Source: Gaiellasilicea sp963765705
Lineage (GTDB): Bacteria > Actinomycetota > Thermoleophilia > Gaiellales > Gaiellaceae
Length of the DNA: 64,000 bases
Direction of reading: 5' to 3'
Assembly: GCA_963765705.1 (NCBI GenBank)
Contig: CAVXXJ010000002.1
Span: 124,001 to 188,000 of the forward strand
Made by a program: the position numbers and the translations under genes. Below the pieces are notes generated by a model that made no database searches, had not been told where the DNA came from, and saw nothing but the letters and a program-made list of their open reading frames with translations. Positions 16,630 through 25,006 of this stretch are shown piece by piece (the first letter of the stretch is position 1; each line of letters opens with the position of its first letter).

Positions 16630-18362
16630 CTAGGGGTTCACGACCACCGGGGAGCCGTTCCACACGAGCTTCCAGTCGACGCTCGCGAAACCGGCCGGGT
16701 CGATCCCCGGATGGCTGGAGACCCAGTCGACCAGCAGCTCGCGGATGTCGAGCGCCCGGTCGTACACGATCGGCGCCGTGGCGACATGCGGGAAGTCGCC
16801 GCCGCCGTTCTGCCGGTAGTTGTTGAGCACGAAGACGAACTTCGCGTTCGGGTCGATCGGCTGGCCCGCGTACGACAGGTTCCGGATCCGGTTGCCCGGC
16901 CCGACCGAGACCTCGATGTCGTACGAGACGCCGCGAACGGCGTCGTAGTTGTACGACGGCCCGATCTTCGACACCTGGTTCGTCGTGAAGGGCCCGGTGC
17001 TCCCGACGGTGCGAACCACTGCACCGAGCGCTCGAGGTAGTCCTTGATCTGGGCGCCGGTCAGCCTCACCGCCAGCAGCGTGTTGTCGTAGATGTAGAGG
17101 CTGGCGACGTTGCGGACGGTCACCTCGCCCTGCGGGATGACGGCGCTCGTGCTGAGAGGCCGACCGACGACACGACCGGAAGTCTCCGTCGGGCGTGCCG
17201 GCGAGCGCAGCCTTGACCGTCTCCGCCTGGACGTAGTTGACGAAGTCGATCGCCGGCACGTCGCGGTGACGCCCGGTCGCCGTCGCCATCCGCTCCGTCG
17301 AGGTACCGATCGGCGCGTTCGCGTACTCGACGACGCGCTGGTGCTGCGAGCCGAGCAGCGCGACGATCTCCGGGTCGTCGGCGACCGTGCTCACGCTGAT
17401 CGCGTCGGCGCGCTTGCTCGTCACGTTCCAGTCGCCGTCACCGGACCGCTCGAGGTCGAAGTCCAGCACCGACAGGTCGCGACCCCAGCTGCCGGGCTGC
17501 GACATCAGCACCTGCTCGCCGGTCTGCAGGTTGGTCACGAACCGCTCGTCGATCGTCGAGTGCGAGTGCCCGGGGATGATCGCGTCGATCCCGGGAACCT
17601 GCTCGGCAACGGTGGTCGCGAAGTTCTCGGGGTACGGCAGCTGGTCGCCGTACGACGAGCCGCTGCTCGTGCCCGAATGCATGATCACGACGACGACATC
17701 GGACTTCTTGCGGAGGATCGGCACCCACCTCTGGGCCGCCTCGAGGCCGCCGCCGAACGCGACGATGCCGGTGATCTTGTCCTTGTCCCAGATCGCGCTC
17801 CCCGGCGTCGTCAGCCCGAGGATTCCGACGCGGATCGGCCGCTTGCCCTTGAGCCTGATCTGCTTCATCGCGTAGGGCTCGAAGGCGAGGTCGCGATGGT
17901 TCGGGATCTTGCCGCTCGGCAGCGGCTTCGGCGACTCGAAGACGTTCGCGGCGACGAGCGGGAAGTTGAGCTGCTGCTCGAAAGCCTTCAGGACCGGGAA
18001 GCCGTAGTTGAACTCGTGGTTGCCGACGACCGCGGCGTCGTACTCCATCGCGTTCATCGCCGCAACCATGGGCAGCGTCTCGCCGCTCGATGTGAACGGA
18101 TCGACCTTGGCGTAGTAGTGGGCCATCAGCGAGCCCTGGATCGTGTCGCCGCTGTCGAGCAGCAGCGTGCTCTCACGTCCGCGGTCGGCTCGGATCTGCT
18201 TGATCAGCGACGAGGTCCTCACGACCCCGGTCGCCTGCGAGTAGGGAGCGTTGTTGAAGTAGTCCCAGTTGAAGCAGCGCGCGCCGGCAAGAGCGTGATC
18301 GCGAGCGCAATCAGCAGTGTCGAGATCGCCAGACCGCATGCTCTGGCACGTCGTCGCCGCAT
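16630..18362 (-). CDS. Secreted 5'-nucleotidase/2',3'-cyclic phosphodiesterase-type metallophosphatase, frameshifted as sequenced
   Basis: The ATG at 18360-18362, with a GAGGAGG ribosome site, opens a signal peptide (AISTLLIALAITLLPARA). After a shift near 18285 the frame reads FNWDYFNNAPYSQATGVV, LLLDSGDTIQGS, VVGNHEFNYG and PGHSHSTIDERF, the UshA/CpdB metallophosphatase core. The C-terminal substrate-binding domain includes SLYIYDNTLLAVRLTGAQIK and NYDAVRGVSYDIEV, with shifts near 17170 and 17020. It should hydrolyse extracellular nucleotides. The first metal motif (DxHG before NWDYF) is absent: the signal peptide runs almost straight into NWDYF, so a short deletion has probably occurred as well. 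Confidence 0.75.
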
Positions 18363-18480
18363 GAGTCCTCCTCAAGCGTCAGGTTTACTCCTCCAGCCGC
18401 GTCCGGCTCTTGGACGCCGATCCAACCTGGGAGAACTTCGAGCGACTGTACGACGACGTCGCGCCGGGAGTCAAAGCACG

Positions 18481-18510
18481 AGAGGGGCCCGGCGGAAACC
18501 GGGCCCCTCT
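18481..18510 (-). terminator. Rho-independent-type terminator after the collagen-like gene
   Basis: A perfect 12-base-pair GC-rich stem (18481-18492 with 18499-18510) and a six-base loop, 20 bases beyond the collagen-like stop on the minus strand, followed by a short T-containing tract. Confidence 0.65.
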
Positions 18511-18529
18511 GCAGCCGAGGCGTACCGAT

Positions 18530-19474
18530 CTAGGACGCGGCTACCGACAGACTCGCGGACGAGTGGAACGGCCCGAACCCAAAGACGAAGCTCAGCGCCG
18601 AGGTGCAGGCCGGCCTGTTGTTGACGACCGCCTCGCTGAGGGCTCCGGGAGTGGCGCAGGCGGCCATCGCCGGGCTCAGCACCGCGGTCCCGAAGCCGAC
18701 CATGCTCACCACTGACCACCCAGGCAGGGTCAACCCGGTGACGTCGATGCGCCCGGACGGCACCCGGACCGTCACGTTGCAGGTCGGCGTTCCCAGAGTG
18801 ACCTGGCCGCCGGGCCATTCCTCGACCCGGATGAAGTCGTTGTTCGAGAAGCTCGTCATCGTGGTCGTGAGCGTCCTGGGCGAGCACATCGGCGGCGGTG
18901 TGACATTGCTGCAGACGATGTGCCCGACGGCGTCGAAGCCCGTGATGAAAGCTCCGGCCGGACACGTCTGATTCGCAAGGCCGAGGTCTCCGGGGTCACC
19001 CTTCGGGCCGGGAGGACCGGTCGCCCCTGCAGGCCCGGTCGCACCGGTTGCGCCGGTCGCACCGGTCGCACCGGTGGCACCGGTCGCGCCGGTATCGCCC
19101 TTGGGGCCAGGAGGACCGGCGGCGCCGGTGGGCCCGGTCGCACCGGTCGCGCCGGTGTCGCCCTTCGGGCCGGCCGGGCCTGTAGGCCCCGTGGCACCGG
19201 TCGCACCGGTCGCACCGGTGTCGCCCTTGGGGCCCTGCGGCCCCTGCGGCCCCTGTGGTCCGGTCTGGCTCCAACTGATCGCGATCTCGGACGGCCGGCA
19301 ACTATCGCCGGCGCTGGGGTCGATCACACGCAGGTTGCCGACGTTCTTCTGGTAGCAGCCGTTGATGACTCCGCTCGAATCGGGAATCGCCGCAAGCGCG
19401 GCGCCCCCGCCAACGACTCCCACAACCACGCCGACAAGCAACCAGCGCACCCGTACGAATGTGAATCGGCGCAT
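18530..19474 (-). CDS. Secreted collagen-like (Gly-X-Y) repeat protein
   Basis: The 314-residue protein starts with a signal or anchor segment (LLVGVVVGVVGGGAALAAIP). A short N-terminal domain with cysteines follows, then 31 uninterrupted Gly-X-Y triplets at residues 72-164, mostly GAT, GPK, GDT and GPQ. A C-terminal domain of about 150 residues has at least four cysteines and beta-rich composition (FSNNDFIRVEEWPGGQVTL). Bacterial collagen-like proteins form triple helices on the cell surface, with the C-domain for trimerisation or adhesion; the partner is unknown. The ATG has a GAGAGGGG ribosome site. A strong hairpin follows the stop. Confidence 0.85.
   Translation of the reverse strand: MRRFTFVRVRWLLVGVVVGVVGGGAALAAIPDSSGVINGCYQKNVGNLRVIDPSAGDSCRPSEIAISWSQTGPQGPQGPQGPKGDTGATGATGATGPTGPAGPKGDTGATGATGPTGAAGPPGPKGDTGATGATGATGATGATGATGPAGATGPPGPKGDPGDLGLANQTCPAGAFITGFDAVGHIVCSNVTPPPMCSPRTLTTTMTSFSNNDFIRVEEWPGGQVTLGTPTCNVTVRVPSGRIDVTGLTLPGWSVVSMVGFGTAVLSPAMAACATPGALSEAVVNNRPACTSALSFVFGFGPFHSSASLSVAAS
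18983..19261 (-). repeat. Gly-X-Y coding tandem repeats
   Basis: Nine-base periodic DNA encoding 31 Gly-X-Y triplets. Runs of identical GAT triplets (six in a row near 19030-19090) make it prone to slippage and copy-number change. Confidence 0.8.
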
Positions 19475-19580
19475 CGCGCACCCCTCTCATCGGGAGGCGG
19501 CCGCACACCTCGGTACTGGATCAGCTGACGATCTCACCGGTGGTGACGATAGTCAAGGGTGCGGCGTCGGAGTCTCGAGC

Positions 19581-19608
19581 GGGGGTGGCGGGAGTACCCG
19601 CCACCCCC
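19581..19608 (-). terminator. Terminator hairpin after the LVIVD-repeat gene
   Basis: A perfect 12-base-pair stem (19581-19592 with 19597-19608) with a four-base AGTA loop, beginning 9 bases beyond the stop of the minus-strand beta-propeller gene. Confidence 0.65.
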
Positions 19609-19616
19609 TCGGTGCG

Positions 19617-21181
19617 TCAGCCTTCGCTGGGTACTTCGAACAGCGGGCAGACCAGCGTCCCGGGCGTGAGCCCCGAGACTGGTCGCGCTGCCAGCGGATC
19701 GGTTCGACGCGCCGGCTCGCGGACCGTCTTCAGGCTCGCGGATGCGGACGGGCCGCCTGCGAGTCGCAGGATCTCGACCCCGCGGCTCATGTCGAACAGG
19801 TAGATCAGGTCACCGCGCCACGCGACGTCCCACGAGAGCGAGCTCGGGTTCGTCGCCGGGTCGGTACCCGTCACGTAGTAGTAACCGACCTGGCGCAGGT
19901 TTCGGGCGTTGGACGCGTCGATGAGGCGCAGCCCCTGGCCATACCAGGCAGCGGCGACCGTCGAGCCCGACACCTCGAAATAGTGCGCGGAGCACGAGCC
20001 GCTGGGCGACGTCGTGTCACCGGCGTCCTGGGTCGGGTGGAACGCGCTCAGCGCGTTCATCCGGTACGGCTGGGCCGGCGTCGAGTTGGTCGCAGGCTCG
20101 CCGCCGAGGGAATCGGTGATGTCCGCCGCAACGATCCGGCCGCTCTGGCTGCACGGCCCGGTGAAGTCCTCCTCGGTCATCACGACGACGTTCCCGTCCG
20201 GGACGCCCGCGGCCTTGATCTCGCCGCCGAGCGGCCTGGCCGCATTATGGATGAAGTCCGTCTGCGGTTGGGCGACTCCGTCCGGGCCGCCCTCGATGCC
20301 ACCGCCTGCAATCAGGATCGGATCCCATGGCCTGGCGTTCCGCATCGTGTCGGTGCGCGGATCGCGCCAGCGGCCCTTGGTGGCGTAGCCCAGCAAGCCG
20401 CCGCGGCCGCTCGTCCAGGCGATGCCGTTCTCGTCGACGTCCACGTCGTGTGAGTAGTCGGTCAAGCCGTCGTTTCGCCAGAGATCGATCGGCTCGGAGA
20501 ACACCTTCGGCTTGTTCGGGTTCCGGAGATCGGTGACCCAGATCGGGCGCCCGTCGCCGCGACCGCCGGGCGTGAACGGCCCGAGGTAGGCGAGGTCGTC
20601 GCGGCGCGCCGGCCCGCCCGCCCAGACGTAGTTGCAGTCGTCGATGCAGCTGACGGTGTGGCCCGCGGGCAGGTCGACGAAGTCGCCCACCTGCTTCAGG
20701 TTCTCCGGATCCTTGTAGGAGATGACGTAGAACCCGGAGCGGCAGTCCGGATCACGGTTTTTCGAGCCGAGGGTCCCGATCCGGGACAAGCGGCCTGGTC
20801 GACGTCGTCGTGGCGCGGGTCGAGTGCGCCGATGATCAGGTTGCGGCGGACGTCGATGTCCATGTCCTCGTCCTGCCAGTACCCGTTCGGGCCGAGGATC
20901 TCGGGTGGCTGGAACGTGTCGAGGATCTGCACGTCGGTCGGGTCGCTGACATCGAGCGTCTTGAAGCCGAAGCGGCCCGTGACGATCAGGATGTCGCGGC
21001 CCCGGACCTTGTCGAACTTCCCTTCGACCACCTGCTGTGTGCCTGGAACGCGCGCGACGTACTCGAGTGACGCTGACAGCTGGGCGCCGGGTGGTGGCGC
21101 CTGGGCTTGCGGGGCGGCGCCCGCGCCGACCCCCAGAATGCCCGCGAGGACGGCGCTGACGAGAATGCCAAACCGCATCAT
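19617..21181 (-). CDS. Secreted LVIVD-repeat beta-propeller protein, one frameshift as sequenced
   Basis: A signal peptide (MMRFGILVSAVLAGILGVGA) is followed by repeats of the form DILIVTGRFGFKTLDVSDPT and FYVISYKDPENLKQVGDF, then VAAAWYGQGLRLIDASNARN and LIYLFDMSRGVEILRLAGGP. These are the LVIVD-type blades found in choice-of-anchor and other secreted propellers. The frame shifts once near 20785, and both sides are well conserved; joined length is about 520 residues. No enzymatic motif is recognised; it is probably a secreted binding or scaffold protein. The ATG follows a strong AAGGAGG site. Confidence 0.75.
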
Positions 21182-21863
21182 CAGAGATACCTCCTTGGTC
21201 GAGCTCGCGTAGGAGCCATACCGCCCTGGCGATCCTTCAAACCGCCTCTCTGCATCCCCAATGGGAGCTCGGGGCGAAAGCTCCTTCGAGATGCCGGCGG
21301 AGCACCTGCAAATCGCGAGCGAAAGCCGACGCGCGGACTCGAACCGCGGACCCCTTCATTACGAGTGACGGAAGAGGAGGGCAACCAGTCCTCGCAAGTC
21401 CCCTCAGGCCCCGCAAACAAGCCAAAGCCGCGGACTCCGAAGGACAGCGAGGAGCCAGAGACCCCGTAGCGGTGTTCGGCTGGTGTTCGGACGGTACGGG
21501 CTCTGCGAGACCATCAGGCACTACTTCGCACGGCTCTTTCTCGAACTCCGGCGTGACAGGCACGGTCGACGACCCAGTCTCCGATCTGTTGAACGAAACG
21601 GTAGAAGGTCGCTGTCGACGTGGGATTAAAAGTCCGAGCGGAATGATCGCAACAGGCTGAACGGAATTGAACTTGCCTGCAACCGAACCGGATCGAGGCT
21701 GCAGGCAAATGACACAAGTGGCGACCGCCGGAGACTAGTCCGTACTCCCAGCCGTACTCCGCACTGCGCGCTGTCGCTGCAACCCGAAGCGCGGATCTCG
21801 CCGATGCGGCATGGTCGAGCCCCGAGGTTCTGTCCCCTAGGGGCTCGACTCAGCGTGCGCGAG
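21182..21863. other. Gene-poor region with a tRNA remnant
   Basis: No reading frame here shows recognisable coding character or a family match, and composition is less GC-rich than the flanks. The only clear content is the tRNA 3' half at 21324-21370. The stretch 21390-21860 holds nothing I can name. Confidence 0.6.
21324..21370 (-). tRNA. 3' half of a tRNA-Thr(CGT)-like gene (truncated; possible attachment-site scar)
   Basis: On the minus strand the order is: anticodon stem-loop CGTCA-CTCGTAA-TGAAG (anticodon CGT, T33 present, one stem mismatch); variable loop GGGTC; T-arm CGCGG-TTCGAGT-CCGCG (perfect five-pair stem); 3' acceptor strand CGTCGGC plus a discriminator base. No D-arm or 5' acceptor strand occurs upstream, so only the 3' half exists. 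Integrases that use tRNA genes leave this pattern at one island end. Confidence 0.6.
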
Positions 21864-21977
21864 CTAGCGTTCCGCGCCGACCCAACCGCGATCGGTTGAC
21901 CGGCGAGAGTCCACACCGAAGAAGTACGAGAGCGGCCCGATCAGCACCACGAACGCCAGGATCAGAACAGTGCCCAT
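21864..21977 (-). CDS. Small membrane protein (37 residues)
   Basis: ATG 21975-21977 follows a strong GGGAGGTG ribosome site and opens MGTVLILAFVVLIGPLSYFF, one transmembrane helix, followed by a short polar tail beginning GVDSRRSTDRG. I recall similar helix-plus-G-x-DSR peptides in other actinobacteria, but no function is known. The good ribosome site and typical composition make it likely real. Confidence 0.6.
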   Translation of the reverse strand: MGTVLILAFVVLIGPLSYFFGVDSRRSTDRGWVGAER

Positions 21978-22065
21978 CGATTTCACCTCCCTTACCTATT
22001 ACAACGATCCGTTCGTCGCCGCTCTTCCCGCGATCATCGAGGTGCGCCCCGCCGATGGCGGCTCC

Positions 22066-22470
22066 TCAGGGCTTCCAAACCAGGTCTGAGTACTCGGGAT
22101 GGCGTTGCAGGAATGCGCGCACGAACGGGCAGATCGCGACCACCCTCGCGTCGCGGCTTCGGATGTCGTCGAGCATACGGCGGACGAGCTCCGATCCCAG
22201 CCCTCGCCCCTCGAACGCGGTATCGATCTCCGTGTGCAGAACGGTGACGAGGGCGGGCTGGAAATGGTAGTCCGTGTAGCCCGCGACCACGGACCCCACA
22301 GAGACCTCGTACCGCTCGCGGTCCGGGATGTTCCGCACGGCGACCTCCTCCGCACCTCCATGCGCGCCGGCCGCCGAGTCGACTGAGTCCTTGGCATCCG
22401 CCGCGTTCAGCAGGATCTCCCAGGTCCACCTAGACGGCGCGTCGCTCGCAGGAAACGACGCTTCGCTCAT
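22066..22470 (-). CDS. GNAT-fold N-acetyltransferase (YjdJ/GCN5-related type)
   Basis: The C-terminal 90 residues match the small YjdJ-like acetyltransferase domain: RYEVSVGSVVAGYTDYHF, VLHTEIDTAFEGRGLGSELV (acetyl-CoA loop) and VVAICPFVRAFLQRHPEYSD. The N-terminus has EMSEASFPASDAPSRW, which resembles the short SFPASDPP motif found in many small bacterial proteins. I used the ATG at 22468-22470, but the frame stays open to 22692, so a longer form is possible. No strong ribosome site decides the start. The bases between this start and 22853 hold no gene I can support. Confidence 0.7.
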   Translation of the reverse strand: MSEASFPASDAPSRWTWEILLNAADAKDSVDSAAGAHGGAEEVAVRNIPDRERYEVSVGSVVAGYTDYHFQPALVTVLHTEIDTAFEGRGLGSELVRRMLDDIRSRDARVVAICPFVRAFLQRHPEYSDLVWKP

Positions 22471-22853
22471 CTCGTCGACCGTCACGTCGCCGCCTGGCAA
22501 GGCGCGTTCGCTCGCGTCGATAGCGCCTCTGCCCTTGACGTCGTCTTGGACGGCGATGCAGCAATCGTCTTCGTTGAGGCGAAGTGGCGCTCTAAAGAAG
22601 GAGCCGGGCAGGGAATCATGCAGGAGAAGACACAGCTGCAGCTCCGGCGACTTCCTTGGTCTAGCCCGCGCATCTACGGTACGCGAGCTCACGCCGCTCT
22701 AGGCGTCGTGCTTGACGACCTCTTGCCGCGGTCACACCACCCGATGCGAATGGGTGCACACGGCATCAATCCGCTGGAATGACCTTGCTACTTACGCGCC
22801 CCACCCGAGATGCGATGAGTTCCGGCGCTACCTACGGACGGGGCGGCCGCCCG

Positions 22854-23705
22854 TCAGCGCGCCGCGGCGCGTCGGCGACCCGGAGCCTGCGTCGTGTTTC
22901 GCGTGGCAGAGACGCGTCCGCCGCGAATCTTCGTCGCAGCGACGTTGTCACCGAACTGGACGAGCCCGAACGCGTTGCCGTCGGGATCTTTGCACTCTGC
23001 GACCGCGCCAACGCCCTCTTGTGGCCGCGCCTCGAAAGCGAGGCCGCCGTTCTTTTTGATCCGCGCGAGCGCGCTCTTGAGGTTCGCAGTGTGCAGGTAG
23101 GGGATCACCCGCGGCGCGAAAGCGACCGGCCGAATAGCTGCGAACGCCGGACGCCCCGGCTCGCCCGCCACCCAGTACTCCATCCGCGACTCAGCACGCA
23201 TGGCGTTCCAGCCGAAGACGCTCGCGTAGAAGTCGACCGCCTCTTCGGCGTCGTCCACCGCGATCTCCGCATACGCCGGCTGCGCGGCCACCTTGCGAGC
23301 ATTCCGCGCGGGTCGCCCGGCGACTCTCTCTGCGCTCACGTGCGCAAGGGGTGCGCCGGCGGTCGTCTCGGTCAGACCGAAGCGGTTGCCGTACGGATCC
23401 TTCCATTGCGCTACGGCTCCCAGGCCTTCCTCGGCATGCGACTCGATCACGCGCCCGCCGTGACCGTCGATCCTCTTCGTCGTCGCCTCGAGGTCGGTCG
23501 TTGGAAAAAACACGAGTGTCTGCGGTGCGAACGCAACTGGAAGGACACCCGCCATCGAGGGACCGTCGAGCTGACCGAGGACGAAGTACGGGTGCTCAGA
23601 CGGGGCCTGGAAGTACGACCAGTTGAAGGAACTGCCGTAGAATCCGAGCGCGCGATCCGCATCCTCCACGGCAAACTCGATGAAAGGCATGTCCTGCGCA
23701 GCCAC
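22854..23705 (-). CDS. Protein with two tandem VOC (glyoxalase-fold) domains
   Basis: The 283-residue protein has two VOC units. The first (residues 5-115) reads PFIEFAVEDADRALGFYGSS and ends WKDPYGNRFGLTETT. The second (about 145-255) reads AYAEIAVDDAEEAVDFYASV and ends CKDPDGNAFGLVQFG. A basic 30-residue tail follows. Tandem VOC proteins of this type are often annotated as glyoxalase-like or lactoylglutathione-lyase-like; the substrate is not known. The GTG start (23703-23705) has an AAGGAGA site at good spacing. Confidence 0.85.
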   Translation of the reverse strand: MAAQDMPFIEFAVEDADRALGFYGSSFNWSYFQAPSEHPYFVLGQLDGPSMAGVLPVAFAPQTLVFFPTTDLEATTKRIDGHGGRVIESHAEEGLGAVAQWKDPYGNRFGLTETTAGAPLAHVSAERVAGRPARNARKVAAQPAYAEIAVDDAEEAVDFYASVFGWNAMRAESRMEYWVAGEPGRPAFAAIRPVAFAPRVIPYLHTANLKSALARIKKNGGLAFEARPQEGVGAVAECKDPDGNAFGLVQFGDNVAATKIRGGRVSATRNTTQAPGRRRAAAR

Positions 23706-23905
23706 GCGTGTCTCCTTCTCTCGTCGGTCGAGGGAGTTACGCTACGCCGCTTCCGCGTCGGGTTCAAGTAGACGCGCCGAGCGACAGGCGCTCGTCTGCT
23801 GGGGTCATGCGATCAGCCTGTAGCTGAGCGGCCAGACCAACCCCCAGCGTCGGCGCCTTCAAGTCGAGTTTGCCTTTCCGCGGCACATCGAGCACGATCG
23901 GGCGC

Positions 23906-25006
23906 ATGATCGGCGGAGTCACCCGCGCGGAAGCGCTGACGGGGCTCGCGCGAACGCTGGAGGGCCGTGGGCTCGCCGCGTTCCTTGCGGCGTTCCCTCC
24001 ACACTCGACGCGCAGGGACCGGTGGCGGCGAGAGCTCGGCTCGCTCGACGGCGAGTTGCGCACGCTCGTCGAGCTCTTCGTGCTCGGCGAGCGCGTCCCC
24101 GTCTCCAACCTTCCGGCATGGGTCGTGAACGGTCTGGCGCCGCTCGTCGATGCGGGCCTCGCCGAATGCGGTACGGACGCGCGGCTCCGCGATGTCGTGC
24201 TCGCTCGACCGCTCGGCGCCTGGCTCCTCTCGGGGCCCGACCCGATCAACGCGCGCCACTACTTCAACACCGATTCGATCGCGCTCGCAATGCATGCGAC
24301 GTACCGGGAAGGAGAGACGTGCCTGGACCTCTGCGCCGGCCCGGGCTTCCAGGCGATCATCGCGCTCGCCCGGTGCAGCAGCGCACTACTCGTCGAGCTC
24401 CAACCGGAGACGGCCGAGCTGGCGACCGTCAACCTCGCACTGAACGGGCTGCAGGCGCGCGCCGAGGTTCGCAACGGTGATCTCTACGGGCCCGTCGCAG
24501 GAGAACGCTTCGGTCACGTCGTCGCCAACGTTCCGTTCGTACCCTCGCCGGAGGGCTTGCCGTTTCCGGCCGCGGCCGCAGGTGGCGGCGAGGACGGATT
24601 CGGCGTCGCGCGGCGCGTGCTCGCCGCCTTGTGGGACCACCTCGAGCCGGACGGGTCCGCGCACATCGCCGGAATGCTGCTGCGTGATTTGAACGGCCTG
24701 CTGCTGGCAGACGAGATCGACGCGTGGGCGCGCGCGCACGACTGCACATTCAACGTGGTGCTGACGGCCGCGATGCCCGTCGGACGCGAGTCGCCGCTCG
24801 TTCGCACGACGGCAGCTGCGGTCGCGGCAGCGAGCGGCGAACTGCCTGAGGACGACGTCATCACCGCAGTCACCGACATGTACGCGCGCCAGGGCGCGCT
24901 CTCGGCCAGCTGGGCATTCGCCCGGATCGACCGCAGCGGCGTCGGACTGCGAGTGCTGGACGTTGCCCGCGCCAACCAACTTGGCCCCTGGATCTCGGTC
25001 AGCTGA
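23906..25006 (+). CDS. Class I SAM-dependent methyltransferase, PrmC/HemK-like
   Basis: The 366-residue protein has an N-terminal helical domain, then motif I TCLDLCAGPGFQAIIALA and a post-motif LLVELQPETAELATVNLALN. NVPFVPSPEG stands where N-propeptide-type methyltransferases have N-P-P-[FY], so it may methylate a nitrogen (amide or amine), as HemK-type enzymes do. It overlaps the carbamoyltransferase gene by one base (TGATG), so the two act together or are at least co-translated. It is the first gene of the natural-product locus on the left; whether it acts on the NRPS product is inference from context. Confidence 0.75.
   Translation: MIGGVTRAEALTGLARTLEGRGLAAFLAAFPPHSTRRDRWRRELGSLDGELRTLVELFVLGERVPVSNLPAWVVNGLAPLVDAGLAECGTDARLRDVVLARPLGAWLLSGPDPINARHYFNTDSIALAMHATYREGETCLDLCAGPGFQAIIALARCSSALLVELQPETAELATVNLALNGLQARAEVRNGDLYGPVAGERFGHVVANVPFVPSPEGLPFPAAAAGGGEDGFGVARRVLAALWDHLEPDGSAHIAGMLLRDLNGLLLADEIDAWARAHDCTFNVVLTAAMPVGRESPLVRTTAAAVAAASGELPEDDVITAVTDMYARQGALSASWAFARIDRSGVGLRVLDVARANQLGPWISVS

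Noticed and set aside
18983..19261. Possible CRISPR-like short repeats
   Set aside because: The nine-base period is contiguous and encodes Gly-X-Y; there are no spacers and no cas genes.
21472..21660. Short plus-strand open frame near the tRNA remnant as an integrase fragment
   Set aside because: No R-H-R-Y integrase motif or other family feature; the composition is not convincingly coding.
22471..22853. A gene upstream of the acetyltransferase
   Set aside because: Open frames exist on both strands but none has a ribosome site, coding bias or recognisable motif; at most it is an N-terminal extension of the acetyltransferase.
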